From the NCBI GenBank assembly GCA_963702755.1, contig CAVPDZ010000027.1:1-64000 (forward strand): a stretch of DNA of 64,000 nt. The letters run 5' to 3'. Position 1 is the stretch's first letter. The number at the start of each line of letters is the position of its first letter. Below the pieces are notes generated by a model, which was given only the letters and a program-made list of their open reading frames with translations, made no database searches and was not told the DNA's origin. A program made the translations under genes and the position numbers. This document shows, in pieces, positions 45,469 to 56,672 of the stretch. The stretch comes from JAJPKK01 sp963702755. GTDB taxonomy: Bacteria > Pseudomonadota > Alphaproteobacteria > Rhizobiales > Xanthobacteraceae.

Positions 45469-46359
45469 ATGCACGGAATCGACCTCCGCTCTGCTACTGC
45501 TGTTCCCCACCTCACCATTTCCCCGCCTGACATCGTGCGGCGACGCTTTGCGGCATCGAAAGGGGTAATGGGCGATTCACTCGAGATCACTCGCCTCGAA
45601 CCCTTCGAATATGGCGTGGTTTCGCCGTTCCACTTGCTGATCGTGTCCGAGAGGGCCGAACGCGAGGATGGCGAAACTGTCGTGGAGGGTGGCCAACGCT
45701 CGCGCCAACGCGAATTCAATCGCAAACTGAGCCTGGTTCCGGCGGGCAGCCGCTTCTATGGCTGGCAGGTGCCGCGGGTGCTCTCGCGCTGCACCTATCT
45801 CTACATCGATCCGACGGCGCCGCTGCTCGATGCGGACCTGCGGTTTTCGGAAATCGAGATCAAACCGCGTTTGTTTTTCTTTGACAACGCGATTTGGGAG
45901 ACCGCGCTCAAGCTCAAGTCGAACATCGGCGTTCCGTCCTCATCGAGCTACGTCGAAGCGCTGCTGCTCGTGCTCGCGCACGAGCTTGTTCGGCTGCATC
46001 GTGGCGGATCGCCCGTGCGCGTGTCGCGCGGCGGGCTCCCGGCCTGGAAGCAAAAGCAGGTGACCGACTACATCGAAGAGCATCTCGATGAAGAGATCTC
46101 GCTGCGCGATCTTGCAGCCGTGGCGCAACTGAGCTCGTTTCATTTCGCGCGCGCCTTCAAGCAATCGTTCGGCGAGCCGCCTCATCGCTACCACATGGCC
46201 CGACGGATGGAGCGCGCCAAGGCGCTCTTGAAAACGCCGGAGCGATCGGTCACCGAGATCGGCCTCGCGCTCGGATTTGCCGAAACAAGCTCGTTCACCA
46301 CGGCGTTTCGCCGATCGGTCGGCATCACGCCGACGGATTATCGCCGCGGCCTCGCCTGA
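45469..46359 (+). CDS. AraC-family transcriptional regulator
   Basis: 296 residues. The C-terminal double helix-turn-helix is clear: ITDYIEEHLDEEISLRDLAA-like DYIEEHLDEEISLRDLAAVA, LSSFHFARAFKQSFGEPPHR, and ALGFAETSSFTTAFRRSVGI, TPTDYRRG. The N-terminal half (about residues 1-180) is a sensing domain without a family I recognise. It lies downstream of the RND pump/adaptor pair on the same strand with a 270-base gap and may control it; no operator was identified. Intact. Confidence 0.85.
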   Translation: MHGIDLRSATAVPHLTISPPDIVRRRFAASKGVMGDSLEITRLEPFEYGVVSPFHLLIVSERAEREDGETVVEGGQRSRQREFNRKLSLVPAGSRFYGWQVPRVLSRCTYLYIDPTAPLLDADLRFSEIEIKPRLFFFDNAIWETALKLKSNIGVPSSSSYVEALLLVLAHELVRLHRGGSPVRVSRGGLPAWKQKQVTDYIEEHLDEEISLRDLAAVAQLSSFHFARAFKQSFGEPPHRYHMARRMERAKALLKTPERSVTEIGLALGFAETSSFTTAFRRSVGITPTDYRRGLA

Positions 46360-46407
46360 TGCAGCACCCCGGGATGGCGAACGGTGATCTGCTTCCAACG
46401 CGATTCC

Positions 46408-46524
46408 GTCGTCGCCCGGCTTGACCGGGCGACCCAGTAACCATCGGACCCTGCTGTTGGCACGGCCGGACTTCTATTAACCGCCTGGGGATTACTGGAT
46501 GCTCCGCTTTCGCGGAGCATGACA
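46408..46524. repeat. Dispersed palindromic element (CCAGTAACC type)
   Basis: It begins with the hairpin GTCGCCCGG / CCGGGCGAC (46411-46433), continues CCAGTAACCATCGG, and ends with ATTACTGGATGCTCCGC and GCGGAGCAT. A related element with the same CTTGACCGG and CCAGTAACCA blocks lies at 57652-57771. It lies between the convergent AraC and RDD genes. Confidence 0.65.
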
Positions 46525-46572
46525 TCGAAAGCCATCGGCGGTCTGCGTCACAATGCAGGTCGCGAAGTTGCC

Positions 46573-47542
46573 TCACCGCGGCTGCGCGAACTTGTCGGCG
46601 CGGGCTTTGCCGTAAAGCTGTTCGCGCTCGAGGAAGGCGCGTTCGGCGGTGTAGAAGTCGCGCAGGAACAGCACCACGCGGTCGTGCGGCACCGGTTCGG
46701 TCCAGCCGATGCGGTCGGCAGATTTTCTCGCACACCTCCTCCAGCACGCCATGACTGCCGACGCTGTCGGGGCGGCGCAGCAGTTCCTCGAGCACCTGCA
46801 ATTCGAACGCGCCATAGGCGCGCAATTGCTGCTCGGTGAAGATGAACTCCATCTTGCGTTCGACGAGATCGCTCGACAGCGCGCGCTTGGGCAGCGCGAT
46901 CACCATGGTGCCGGCGATCATGTCGCCGCCGCGCATCCGGTCGCGATTGATCAGCGGCAAAGCCGCGAAGAACAGCATCCACACCGCGATGGATAGCTGC
47001 GGGTAATCGATCCCGCCGCCCGCCGTCCTTGCGCCTGCCAGCAGAACGCCGAGGGGAATGAACATTTCGACTTCGCGCGTGAGATTGCGCGCGACCACGG
47101 CGGAAGGCATCAGCGGTCCGCCGTGCCGATCGATGACCCGCAGCCCCATCGCCCGTTTGCCCGGGGTCGCGCCGCGCCAGGCGATCTCGAAATAGACGAA
47201 ATAGAGATTGCGGATCAGGAAGAAGATGAACAGTGCGATGGCGAGCGCGATCTGGCTCGAGAGCGTGAAAGCTCCGAGCGCGAAGATCGACAGGAAGATC
47301 ACGATGACCGCGACGTTCTGGATGACGAAGTCGAGGAGAAAGGCGGTGACGCGTTCGCCGATTTCGGCGAGCTCGACGGAAATCGGCACGCCTTCCGGCG
47401 TGATGATCTCGCGCCGCGTGCGCCCGATGCCTTCGAGAAAGCGCGAGGTGCGTTCGGAGGGCCGCTCCGACGGACGTTCTACTTTGCCTTCGGGAGCGGG
47501 GGCGACGTTGCGCGAGGCGTCTTGTTCCTGGGCAAGGCTCAT
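46573..47542 (-). CDS. RDD-family membrane protein, frameshifted
   Basis: About 323 residues. After a charged N-terminal tail come the RDD-domain helices: ELAEIGERVTAFLLDFVIQN, ALAIALFIFFLIRNLYFVYF, then WRGATPGKRAMGLRVIDRHG, the typical signature. Near 46722 the frame breaks; the cytoplasmic C-terminus goes on as ADRIGWTEPVPHDRVVLFLR and DFYTAERAFLEREQLYGKAR, ending at 46573. It is the last gene of the DUF4129-DUF4350-MoxR-DUF58-SpoIIM-RDD operon; its ATG overlaps the SpoIIM stop. RDD proteins have been linked to Na+ or Li+ export and other membrane tasks; its role here is unknown. Confidence 0.8.
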
Positions 47543-48600
47543 CGCCGCGCCTCGCGTCCGCTGTACGAATAATAGAGGAGCCACAGCAGGCCGACGGTGA
47601 TGCCGATGGCATACCGCAGCGGCGTGCTCTGCACGAGCTGCCGGACCCCGCCTTCGAGAAATCCGGCAACGAACAGCATGATCACGGCGCCGACGGCGAT
47701 CTGCGCCGCCTGGCGGCCATGCAGTGCGATGCTTTCGAGGCGCGAATAGCGTCCGGGGAACAGCATCTTCTCGGCGATCAGGAGACCGCCGGCTGCAAAC
47801 AGAACGAACGCGCCGAGTTCGGTGGTGCCGTGGACGAACAGCCAGCCGATGAAATCGACGGTGAGTTGGCGATTGTAGTGCAGAGCAATGAAGGCGCCGA
47901 TGATCAGCCCTTGATAGGCCGTGAGAATAAGCGTCGGGACGCCGGCGGCAAGGCCGAGACCGAAGGTCATGATGCCGACGAGGTTGTTGTGGTTATAAAG
48001 AATAGCCGCCATCAGACCGAACGACTCTGCCGCGCCCGGCCACGGAGCGAAGATCTCGTGGTCGCGAAGATCGGCCTGCGTGCTCGAGGGTCCGCGATCC
48101 TGCGCGAGACCCGACGGCGCCAGCGTCGTAAACCAGGATTCATCCTGCAACACCAGCATGAGGCCGGCGGCAATGCCGACGAAGAGCGCGAGCGCGGCGA
48201 TCACGGCATGCCACCGCGCGGCGCGCACCGCATTCGGCAGATCGCGACGGAAAAAATCGGCGACGCCTTGAATCGGATCGAACCGCGGCCCGTACACCAC
48301 GAGGAACGCGCGCAGGCAGAGGTTCTCGAGATAGAGCAGCAGATTGCGGTCGAGCGCGATGGTGCGGGCGACCGAGAGCGAGGACAGCGCCGCCCGATAG
48401 AGGATCGGCAGCCGTTGCAGCTCATCGAGCGAGAGGCCGCCGAACCCGCGCCGTTCGACACGCCCGGTGAGGGTTTCGAGCTCGCGCCAGCCCTCCTCGC
48501 GGCCTTTGCGAAACTCGGCGCTCTTGAGAACGATCTCGCCTTTGCCGGGGCTGAGCGCCGCCGACAAGCGTCGGTCCGGTTCGTCGACGAGTGCCATCAT
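47539..48600 (-). CDS. Stage II sporulation protein M (SpoIIM)-family membrane protein
   Basis: 353 residues. The first 110 are cytoplasmic (FRKGREEGWRELETLTGRVE, LDELQRLPILYRAALSSLSV, ARTIALDRNLLLYLENL). Four to five helices follow, with the family block YNHNNLVGIMTFGLGLAAGV, PTLILTAYQGLIIGAF and GWLFVHGTTELGAFVLFAAG. In sporulating Firmicutes SpoIIM acts in engulfment; this organism is not a sporulator, and the wide MoxR-linked form has no known function. Start ATG 48600 overlaps the DUF58 stop, and its own stop overlaps the RDD start. Confidence 0.85.
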   Translation of the reverse strand: MMALVDEPDRRLSAALSPGKGEIVLKSAEFRKGREEGWRELETLTGRVERRGFGGLSLDELQRLPILYRAALSSLSVARTIALDRNLLLYLENLCLRAFLVVYGPRFDPIQGVADFFRRDLPNAVRAARWHAVIAALALFVGIAAGLMLVLQDESWFTTLAPSGLAQDRGPSSTQADLRDHEIFAPWPGAAESFGLMAAILYNHNNLVGIMTFGLGLAAGVPTLILTAYQGLIIGAFIALHYNRQLTVDFIGWLFVHGTTELGAFVLFAAGGLLIAEKMLFPGRYSRLESIALHGRQAAQIAVGAVIMLFVAGFLEGGVRQLVQSTPLRYAIGITVGLLWLLYYSYSGREARR

Positions 48601-49907
48601 ATCAGCCCGCGCTGCTTGATCAGGAGATAGCGATTGATCAGAGCGACCGACAAGCCCCGGCTCGGCACGTCGATGCAATGGATGCCGAGCCGCTCCAGCC
48701 GCTCGAACACGATGCTGCGCTCGCGCAGGAAATCCTGGGCGATCACCGCCTGCGGCCACGTCGGCAAAGCGCGTCGGCATCGCTTCGACCGCATTCTGGA
48801 GGACCGAACCGCGCTGCGTGACAAAGACGACGAGATGCTTGTTCGCGATCCGCTGCATGCTTTCGATCAAAAGCTCAGCCGTGATCGTGTCGACAAAGTC
48901 GGTGAACAGGATCACCAGCGCGCGGCGCTTGAGCCGCGCATTGAGCTCGGCAATCCCGAGGGTGAAATTGGTCTCCTGATGGTGATAGTCGAGTTCGGCG
49001 GTGGCGCGCTGGAGGCGCATGAAGCCGGCAACGCCGCGCATCGGGTTCATGTACTGGCGGACGACCGCATCGAAGCCGTAGGTGCCGACCAGGTCGCCGC
49101 CCTGGAGCGATACCCAGGCGAGCACGAGGGCGGAATTGATGGCGTGGTCGAGCCGGGTGATGCCTTCGACCGGCTCCAGCATCAGATAGCCGGTGTCGAA
49201 CGCCATGATCACCTGGTGATTGCGCTCGGCGCGGAACTCCTTGCACAACAGCTTGCGGTGACGTGCCGAATGCTTCCAGTCGATGAAGCGGCTGTCGAGC
49301 CCCGGCGTGTATTCGCGCAGCGCATCGAATTCGGCGCCCTCGCCTTTCTGCACCTGGGTCTTGATGCCGTAGATCGCTTCCTGGACGAAGAACTGCAGCG
49401 CGGTCCCGTGGACGCCGCGCACGTTCGGCAGCACGTCGACGGTGCGGTCGACGCGGATGCGCTTGGTGAACTCGATGAGCGACAGCGGTCCGCGCCAGCG
49501 GATCCAGACCTGATCGATGGTGACACGGCCGCGGCGCCGCGGCACCACCGGCAAGGCCGCGCGCGCGGTCGCGCCGGCCGTCAGCGTAACGGGGACGATT
49601 TCGGAGGGGTCGACGTCGCCGCGCTGCTCGACGATCAGCTCAAGCGCCACCGGCCGGCGATAGCGCGGCGCGGCGAGCGCCACCGCGGTCGCGCCGCGCT
49701 CGGCGATATAAAGGTGGTCGGGCGTCGTCACCTTGACATCGAGCAGCCGCGGCAGAAGCGCCAGCATGAGGTCGGACGCCGCGATCAGCATGACCAGCGC
49801 GGCATAGCCGAACGACAGCGGCCACCACGACGAGTCGTAGATGACGGTGAGGAGCGCGAACGGAATGCCGGCCGCGAAGATCAGCACCGTTCGGGCGGTC
49901 GGCCGCA

Positions 49908-49911
<4 letters not shown>
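48597..49911 (-). CDS. DUF58 protein, frameshifted
   Basis: About 437 residues. Two N-terminal helices (VLIFAAGIPFALLTVIYDSS, SFGYAALVMLIAASDLMLAL) precede a beta-rich region and the DUF58 core: KGEGAEFDALREYTPGLDSR, FIDWKHSARHRKLLCKEFRA, ERNHQVIMAFDTGYLM, which resembles a von Willebrand A fold. Near 48775 the frame breaks; the C-terminus reads VIAQDFLRERSIVFERLERL and GIHCIDVPSRGLSVALINRY. DUF58 proteins regularly accompany MoxR ATPases and are thought to be their clients or partners. Its ATG overlaps the MoxR stop. Confidence 0.85.
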
Positions 49912-50864
<953 letters not shown>

Positions 50865-52070
50865 CAATGATCTCCCCCTTCCATTGATGAATCTCACGGG
50901 CGAGGCGCACCAGCGCCGTGGTATTGCGGCGCCGGCCTTCGCCGAGCGCCGCGGCTTCCGCAGTCACCGCGCCGCAATCGATATCGACGTTGCGGGCCGA
51001 ACCGACGCGCTGCAGCCAGGACAGCAGCGCGCCGCCGGATACCCCGCGCGGCGCATGAAGCTGGCGCGCGACGTCGCGAATAGTCTCCTGGATGTAGCGG
51101 CGCACCATCACCTCGGGATGGCCCGCATATTCCACAAGGTTCGCCATGTTCTGCAACAGGCCGCTGCGCCCCGCGCTGAGCGCCGGCGGCAGCGATTGCG
51201 GCGCGCCAAATCGCGCCAACGTCGCCCACAGCAGCAGGCCGATCACGATCAGACCTTGCGTCGTCGCAATGACGAACGGGAACTGAAACAGGACCAGGAA
51301 CGGATTGGTGGGCGCCGCCTTGTAACCGTGGACCGTTTCATCGAACACGACATTGCCGTTCGCGCCGCGCAACCGGTTGATAAGCGCAACCGCAAGCGCC
51401 GCGTTGCCGTTGCCGGCAAGGCCATGATTGTCGAGGACGTCCGGATCGGACAGCACCACGATCCTGCGATTGCCATCGATGAGTTCGCCCGCCAGCATTC
51501 CTGCGTCGCCGGCGACGAGGGGACGGAGGGTGTCGGCGCGCATGAGCTGGATCGGCGCCGTGAGTGCCGGCGCACGGTTCAGCACATTTGTCGTCCACGC
51601 TACGCTGCCGCTTTCGCGCGACACCTCGCCCGCGGGCGCAACCAGCCGCAGCATCCACCGCGCGTCGCTGACCGGCCGTTCGGCGACGTTCTGCACCCAG
51701 CCCGGCGTCTGCGAACTCGCACTCCCCAACCACTTCGGCAGCACGAGCAGAATGCGGTTGGCCTTGAGAAGAGTCTTTATGGTCTGCTCGGTGGCATCGT
51801 TGTGCTGCGGCTCGGCGATCACGAGAACGCTCGCGTTGGACAATTTGTCCAGCGAATTGGCGCGGCTCTTGACGACGGTGACCCCGAGTTGCTGCAGCAC
51901 CTCGGCAATTCCGGCTTGACCGATCGCGGACCGCGAGAACGTGCTCGGGCCGACGCTGTCGGGACCGGTGACCTCGCCGCCTCCCATGAAATAGAGCGAC
52001 ACGGCGAAGATCGCGACCGCGCCGCTGATCCAGCCGATCAGCAGCCGGCGCGAGAACACCGATTTGCCGT

Positions 52071-52803
52071 TCACGCCGCGGCACTCCGGTGCAAAGCCGA
52101 TGTGAGCGCGTTGAAGCTCACGCGGCACGCGGCATAGTCCTCGCGCGTCGCCGGGTTTTCGCCGAAGTACGTCCATTCCACCGAGGAGACGACCTCGCGC
52201 AGCGCTCGCGCGCGCATTGTCCGGCAGGCTCGCGCTGCGCAGGATCTCGCGGCTGGTCAGGGAATTGGCCAACGGCTCGTTGAGGCGCGCGCGCATCTCG
52301 GCGAGCCCTTGCAGCAGCAGCACGTGCATGGCCTCGACGAACCGGCCTTGGGCCGCGAGTTCGTCGGCGGCCTCGAGCACGACTTCGGGGTTGCGCGGCG
52401 CAGCATCGCCGGCGCCTTCCTCCTCGCCCGCCAGCACGCCCGCGCCATGGCGGTTGAGGAACGGAATCAGGTCCTTGAAGGCATAGAGAAGCAATCCGAG
52501 CGCGACCGCGATGATGACCCACAGCGTTTCGGGCGGCAGCTGGATATTCCACGGCTTGTGTTGCTTCGGGAACTCGGTTTGCAGGTCGAGTTGGCGAATG
52601 ACCTGATCGGCCGTCGCCTGCACCTTCTCTGGCGGCGGCGACGGCTGCCCTGTTATCGGAGCGGTCTGCGCTCTCGCCGGCGGCTGCGGCTTCGTTTGAG
52701 CCGAGCCAATGTTCGCCTGAATAAGAACCGCCGCGACTGCCGCGAGCGCGATCAATCCTGATCGGACGTTTACTGCGCCGCCGCCCGCGTCCGCACGCGC
52801 CAT
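52071..52803 (-). CDS. DUF4129 membrane protein, frameshifted
   Basis: About 244 residues. A signal-like helix (SGLIALAAVAAVLIQANIGS), a Pro/Gln-rich linker and a membrane helix (ETLWVIIAVALGLLLYAFKD) precede the DUF4129 domain: EAADELAAQGRFVEAMHVLL, LQGLAEMRARLNEPLANSLT, SREILRSASLPDNAR. Near 52210 one base is out; the other frame completes the domain with LREVVSSVEWTYFGENPATR, EDYAACRVSFNALTSALHR and a stop at 52071. Because of the break, the raw frame runs straight into the DUF4350 gene. It is the first gene of the operon; AAGGACGAG precedes the ATG. Confidence 0.78.
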
Positions 52804-52941
52804 CGCTCGTCCTTGTTTGCAGGCCGGCCCGCCCTTGAAAATTTCGGGGAAAACAGCGGGCGCTCTCTCGCGGATCGATTCCTAACAAATTGTCCGTGCC
52901 ATGCAAAGACATGGCCGGACCCGCAGCGCAAGGCAATACGC

Positions 52942-54441
52942 TCAAAACGCGAAGGCGAAGATGCGTCCGTCAGCGCCGACATAAAGCCGGCCGCCTGCCG
53001 CGATCAGGCTTTCGAAATGGCGCACGCCGCTCATCGTGAGGCTCGCGCCGGTCTCCGTCAGCGGTTCGCCGGTGTCGCCCTTGAATCCGTGCAGGCGATT
53101 GTCGCCTTCGGCACCGACGATCCATACGATGGGATCGGCGCGTCCGTCGGTCGTGGTCACGATCGGCGCGCCGGCGCCGCGCACGCTGCCGCACCACGCC
53201 GTCGATACCGACGGCCGCGTACCCGCGCTGATTTTCAACACGACGAGGTCGTGGGAGCTAAAGCGTTCTAATCCCGGCACAGGGCAATTCGCGCCCCGCG
53301 CTTGCAGCGCGACGAAGGCATCGCGGCCCACAGGATAGACCGCGGGCGCAGTGCGGATCGCGGATTGCGTCACGGTCTCCGTCGCAAGACCGCCGCCGAT
53401 GCCGCCGAGATTGTCGCGATCGAGCAAATAGGCCTTGCCGTCTTTGCCGAGCGCCAGCACGAGGTGCATCGCGCCTGACGGTCCTTCAACGTCGAGCGGC
53501 AACGCATTGCTGCCGCCGAGATCGGCGTCGCGAGCATCGAGCGTGTGCCAATCCGATGGTGCGAAATAATCGCGGCTGTCGTTGGAGCGGTGCAAATCCG
53601 GCGCGAGGCGGATGACGGCCTCGCCGTCGCCCCAGGATGACGTGCCCATGGTGTTGCCGGTGGCAACGAACAGCGAGCCGCCGGCAATGCTGATTCCGCC
53701 GGGCGCCCAGATGCCGCCGCCGCGGGCGCGCGTCTCCCAGCTTGCCACCTGCTTCGGGTCGCGCAACGAAACGCTGATCACGCGGCCGCGGTAATCGCCG
53801 CAGTCGCCGAAATGGCCGCCGTACGGCACATAGAGCCGGCCGTCGAGAATGGCGAGGGCGCCGCGCTGATTCTGGTCGCGCGCGTTGAAGCCTCGCACCG
53901 CCTCGCCCACATCGATCGGCCAGCCCGGCAGCACTGAGCCGTCCTTGAGCGACAAGCCGAAGATGCGGTGATGAGGAGCGGCACCATCGAGGATGGCCGC
54001 GTCGAGATAAAGCGCGCCGCCCGCTTCGTCGATCACCGGCGTTCCCGTGATGCCGAGCGGATCGATGTTGCCGCAGGACAACGCCCCGCGATTTACCGGG
54101 CGACCGAGCGTCCGCCGCCAGATGTCCTTGCCGGTCGCCCCGTCGAGCGCCACGACCTCGTTCTGCTCGGTCGCGACGATGAGAACGCCGGTGTCCGCCG
54201 CGCCGCGCCAATAGAGCGGCTGGGCATAAACACTGCCGGCGACCTGGGCGCGGAAATTGCTGTCGGGATGAACCGACCGTGCCCGCTCCCACGTCAGGTC
54301 CGGCATCACGAAGTTGCCGCTGCGGGCGGCATTGCCATGGTACGTCACGACGTTGCCCTTGCCGATCGGCATGTCTTGTGCCGACGCGGGGATAGCCGCG
54401 ATCATCGCGATGGCATGGAGCAGAGCCAACGTTCTCATCAT
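52942..54441 (-). CDS. Exported PQQ-type beta-propeller protein
   Basis: 499 residues. The signal peptide MMRTLALLHAIAMIAAIPAS is cleaved near ASAQD. The rest is a beta-propeller with quinoprotein-like blades: LIVATEQNEVVALDGATGKD, IWRRTLGRPVNRGALSCGNI, IWAPGGISIAGGSLFVATGN, ALGKDGKAYLLDRDNLGGIG, FKGDTGEPL. I see neither a vicinal Cys-Cys nor a full PQQ dehydrogenase active site, so it may be a structural propeller rather than an enzyme. GAGG lies 6 bases before 54441. It is intact and separate from the MoxR operon. Confidence 0.78.
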   Translation of the reverse strand: MMRTLALLHAIAMIAAIPASAQDMPIGKGNVVTYHGNAARSGNFVMPDLTWERARSVHPDSNFRAQVAGSVYAQPLYWRGAADTGVLIVATEQNEVVALDGATGKDIWRRTLGRPVNRGALSCGNIDPLGITGTPVIDEAGGALYLDAAILDGAAPHHRIFGLSLKDGSVLPGWPIDVGEAVRGFNARDQNQRGALAILDGRLYVPYGGHFGDCGDYRGRVISVSLRDPKQVASWETRARGGGIWAPGGISIAGGSLFVATGNTMGTSSWGDGEAVIRLAPDLHRSNDSRDYFAPSDWHTLDARDADLGGSNALPLDVEGPSGAMHLVLALGKDGKAYLLDRDNLGGIGGGLATETVTQSAIRTAPAVYPVGRDAFVALQARGANCPVPGLERFSSHDLVVLKISAGTRPSVSTAWCGSVRGAGAPIVTTTDGRADPIVWIVGAEGDNRLHGFKGDTGEPLTETGASLTMSGVRHFESLIAAGGRLYVGADGRIFAFAF

Positions 54442-54568
54442 TGGAAACCTCACAATGAGACGGAACGTGTGAGGGCGCGTCACCGTTTCAACGGCGGCGG
54501 CCGGAATATACCGCGCGTAGCACGCTGCGCGTCCGCGACGATACCAGACGAATGTTGTCGGGCTGATG

Positions 54569-55339
54569 TTAACGGTTCTTGAACTGCGGCGGACGCTTTT
54601 CGACGAAGGCCGCCATGCCTTCCTTCTGGTCTTCGGTTGCAAAGAGCGAGTGAAATACCCGCCGCTCGAAGATGACGCCCTCCGCAAGCGAGACCTCGAA
54701 GGCGCGGTTCACGGCTTCCTTCGCCACCAGCACCGATGGCAGCGACATCGAAGCGATGGTCTCGGCGGCCTTCATGGCCTCGGTCATGAGATCGGCGAGC
54801 GGCACGACGCGGGCGACGAGGCCCGACCGCTCCGCCTCGGCCGCATCCATCATGCGACCGGTCAGAATCAGGTCCATGGCTTTGGCCTTGCCCACCGCCC
54901 GGGTGAGGCGCTGGGTGCCGCCGATGCCGGGAATGATGCCGAGCTTGATCTCCGGCTGACCGAAGCGCGCGTTGTCGGCCGCGATAATGATGTCGCAATG
55001 CATGGCAAGCTCGCAGCCGCCGCCGAGCGCAAAGCCGGCGACCGCCGCGATCACCGGCTTGCGCACATAAGCAACGCAGTCCCAGGTGGCGGCGAAGTTG
55101 CCCATGAGGGCTTCCATGTGGGACTTCGTCGCCATTTCCTTGATGTCGGCGCCCGCCGCGAACGCCTTGTCCGATCCGGTGATCACGATGCATCCGATAT
55201 TGGCGTCGGCGTCGTAGGCCTTTACCGCGTCGCCGAGTTCGGCGATCAGGGCGGAGTTGAGCGCATTGAGTGCCTGCGGCCGGTTCAGCCGGATGAGACC
55301 GACCCGACCCTTGGTTTCAAGAAGGATGTTCTGGCTCAT
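54569..55339 (-). CDS. Enoyl-CoA hydratase/isomerase
   Basis: 256 residues, full length. It adds water to trans-2-enoyl-CoA in fatty-acid or aromatic breakdown. Oxyanion-hole segments ITGSDKAFAAGADIKEMATK and AGFALGGGCELAMHCDIIIA are present, with both catalytic glutamates in GGGCELAM and FGQPEIKLGIIPGIGG. The sequence resembles the short-chain (crotonase/PaaF-like) hydratase of alpha-proteobacteria. It stands alone, next to a divergent hisZ gene. Confidence 0.9.
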   Translation of the reverse strand: MSQNILLETKGRVGLIRLNRPQALNALNSALIAELGDAVKAYDADANIGCIVITGSDKAFAAGADIKEMATKSHMEALMGNFAATWDCVAYVRKPVIAAVAGFALGGGCELAMHCDIIIAADNARFGQPEIKLGIIPGIGGTQRLTRAVGKAKAMDLILTGRMMDAAEAERSGLVARVVPLADLMTEAMKAAETIASMSLPSVLVAKEAVNRAFEVSLAEGVIFERRVFHSLFATEDQKEGMAAFVEKRPPQFKNR

Positions 55340-55490
55340 GGCGCGACGCCTTCCATTGCGGAGCCCCGATGGCCTAGCGGAGGCAGCGCCCGCTGGCAAT
55401 CGGGCGGCCGACGCGCCTGACCGTTAACGCTTGTCGCGGTCTTTCGCGTGCCTTGGCCGGCCGCCGTCGCAAGGTTGCTGAAGCCGTGCT

Positions 55491-56672
55491 ATGAGCGCGA
55501 CCGAAGGCGATCCTGAACCCATGAGCGCGTCCTCGACCGATATCCAAGCGCAGGCCGACGTCCTGGTCGCGGCCTACGCGCGCGCGGGCTACGCGCGGGT
55601 ATCGCCCGCGATCCTGCAGCCGGCCGAGCCGTTCCTCGATCTCTCCGGCGAGGACATGCGGCGCCACATGTATCTCGTCACCGATGTGGCCGGCCGCGAA
55701 CTCTGTCTGCGCCCTGACCTCACCATCCCGGTGGCGCGCGATTACCTCGCATCGGCGGAAGCCGCCCAACCGGCGGGCTTCTGTTATCTCGGCCCCGTCT
55801 TTCGCGACCGCGGCACCGAAGCGGGCGAACTGCTGCAAGCCGGCATCGAGTTGTTCGGGCGCACCGACAAGGCCGCTGCCGACGCTGAAGCGCTGGCACT
55901 CGCGATCGAGGCCGCCGCGCACTACGGCTTGACCGAACCCGAAATCGAGATCGGCGACGTCGCGCTCTATATGGCGCTGATCGAAGCCGTCGATCTCGCC
56001 CCCGCCTGGAAGCGCCGCCTGCTCAAGGATTACAACCGCAAGGCCATGCTCGCCCATGACCTTGAGCGGCTCACGCTCGCGTCCGGCAACGCACGCAGTG
56101 AATATCAGGGGGTGCTCGCCGCGCTTGCCGACGCCAACCCCAAGGCCGCCCATGCGCTCGTGACCGATCTTCTCTCGATCGCCGGCAAAAGCGCCGTCGG
56201 GGGACGCAGCATCGCCGAGATCGCCGATCGTTTCGTCGAGCAGGCCGAGCTCGGCGCCTCGACCAGATTGCCAACGGACACCCGCGCCCTGATCGAGCGC
56301 TTCCTTGCAATTACCGGCGCGCCCGATGCGGCGGCGGCGGCCATGCGTGCGCTCGCAGCGGAGGCGCGAATCTCGCTCGGCGAGGCACTCGAACTGTTCG
56401 AGAGCCGGAATGCCTGCCTCACCGCGCGCGGCATCGACGTGCGCCGGCTTCGCTTCGCCACCGCGTTCGGTCGCGGCGTCGACTACTACACCGGGTTTGT
56501 CTTCGAATTGCACGATCCGGCCCGCCGCGTCGACGGCAACCTCGTCGCCGGCGGCCGCTACGACGCGCTCCTGACGCGGCTCGGCAGCGCGCGCCCGGTG
56601 CCCGCCGTCGGATTTGCGGCGAGCATCGATCGGCTCGCGATGCTCGCAGCGAAATCAGGAGCGCGGCCATGA
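55491..56672 (+). CDS. hisZ: ATP phosphoribosyltransferase regulatory subunit
   Basis: 393 residues, a histidyl-tRNA-synthetase paralogue that lacks aminoacylation and is required by HisG in the first step of histidine synthesis. Seen: RVSPAILQPAEPFLDLSGED, RRHMYLVTDVAGRELCLRPD, CYLGPVFRDRGTEAGELLQA, GRGVDYYTGFVFELHD and GGRYDALLTRLG. It overlaps hisG by ATGA, so the two subunits are made together. Intact. The first ATG is taken; an alternative at 55521 would drop 10 residues. Confidence 0.92.
   Translation: MSATEGDPEPMSASSTDIQAQADVLVAAYARAGYARVSPAILQPAEPFLDLSGEDMRRHMYLVTDVAGRELCLRPDLTIPVARDYLASAEAAQPAGFCYLGPVFRDRGTEAGELLQAGIELFGRTDKAAADAEALALAIEAAAHYGLTEPEIEIGDVALYMALIEAVDLAPAWKRRLLKDYNRKAMLAHDLERLTLASGNARSEYQGVLAALADANPKAAHALVTDLLSIAGKSAVGGRSIAEIADRFVEQAELGASTRLPTDTRALIERFLAITGAPDAAAAAMRALAAEARISLGEALELFESRNACLTARGIDVRRLRFATAFGRGVDYYTGFVFELHDPARRVDGNLVAGGRYDALLTRLGSARPVPAVGFAASIDRLAMLAAKSGARP

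Noticed and set aside
47539..48600. Evidence for endospore formation from the SpoIIM gene
   Set aside because: SpoIIM-like proteins of MoxR clusters are widespread in non-sporulating bacteria, and no other sporulation gene is present.
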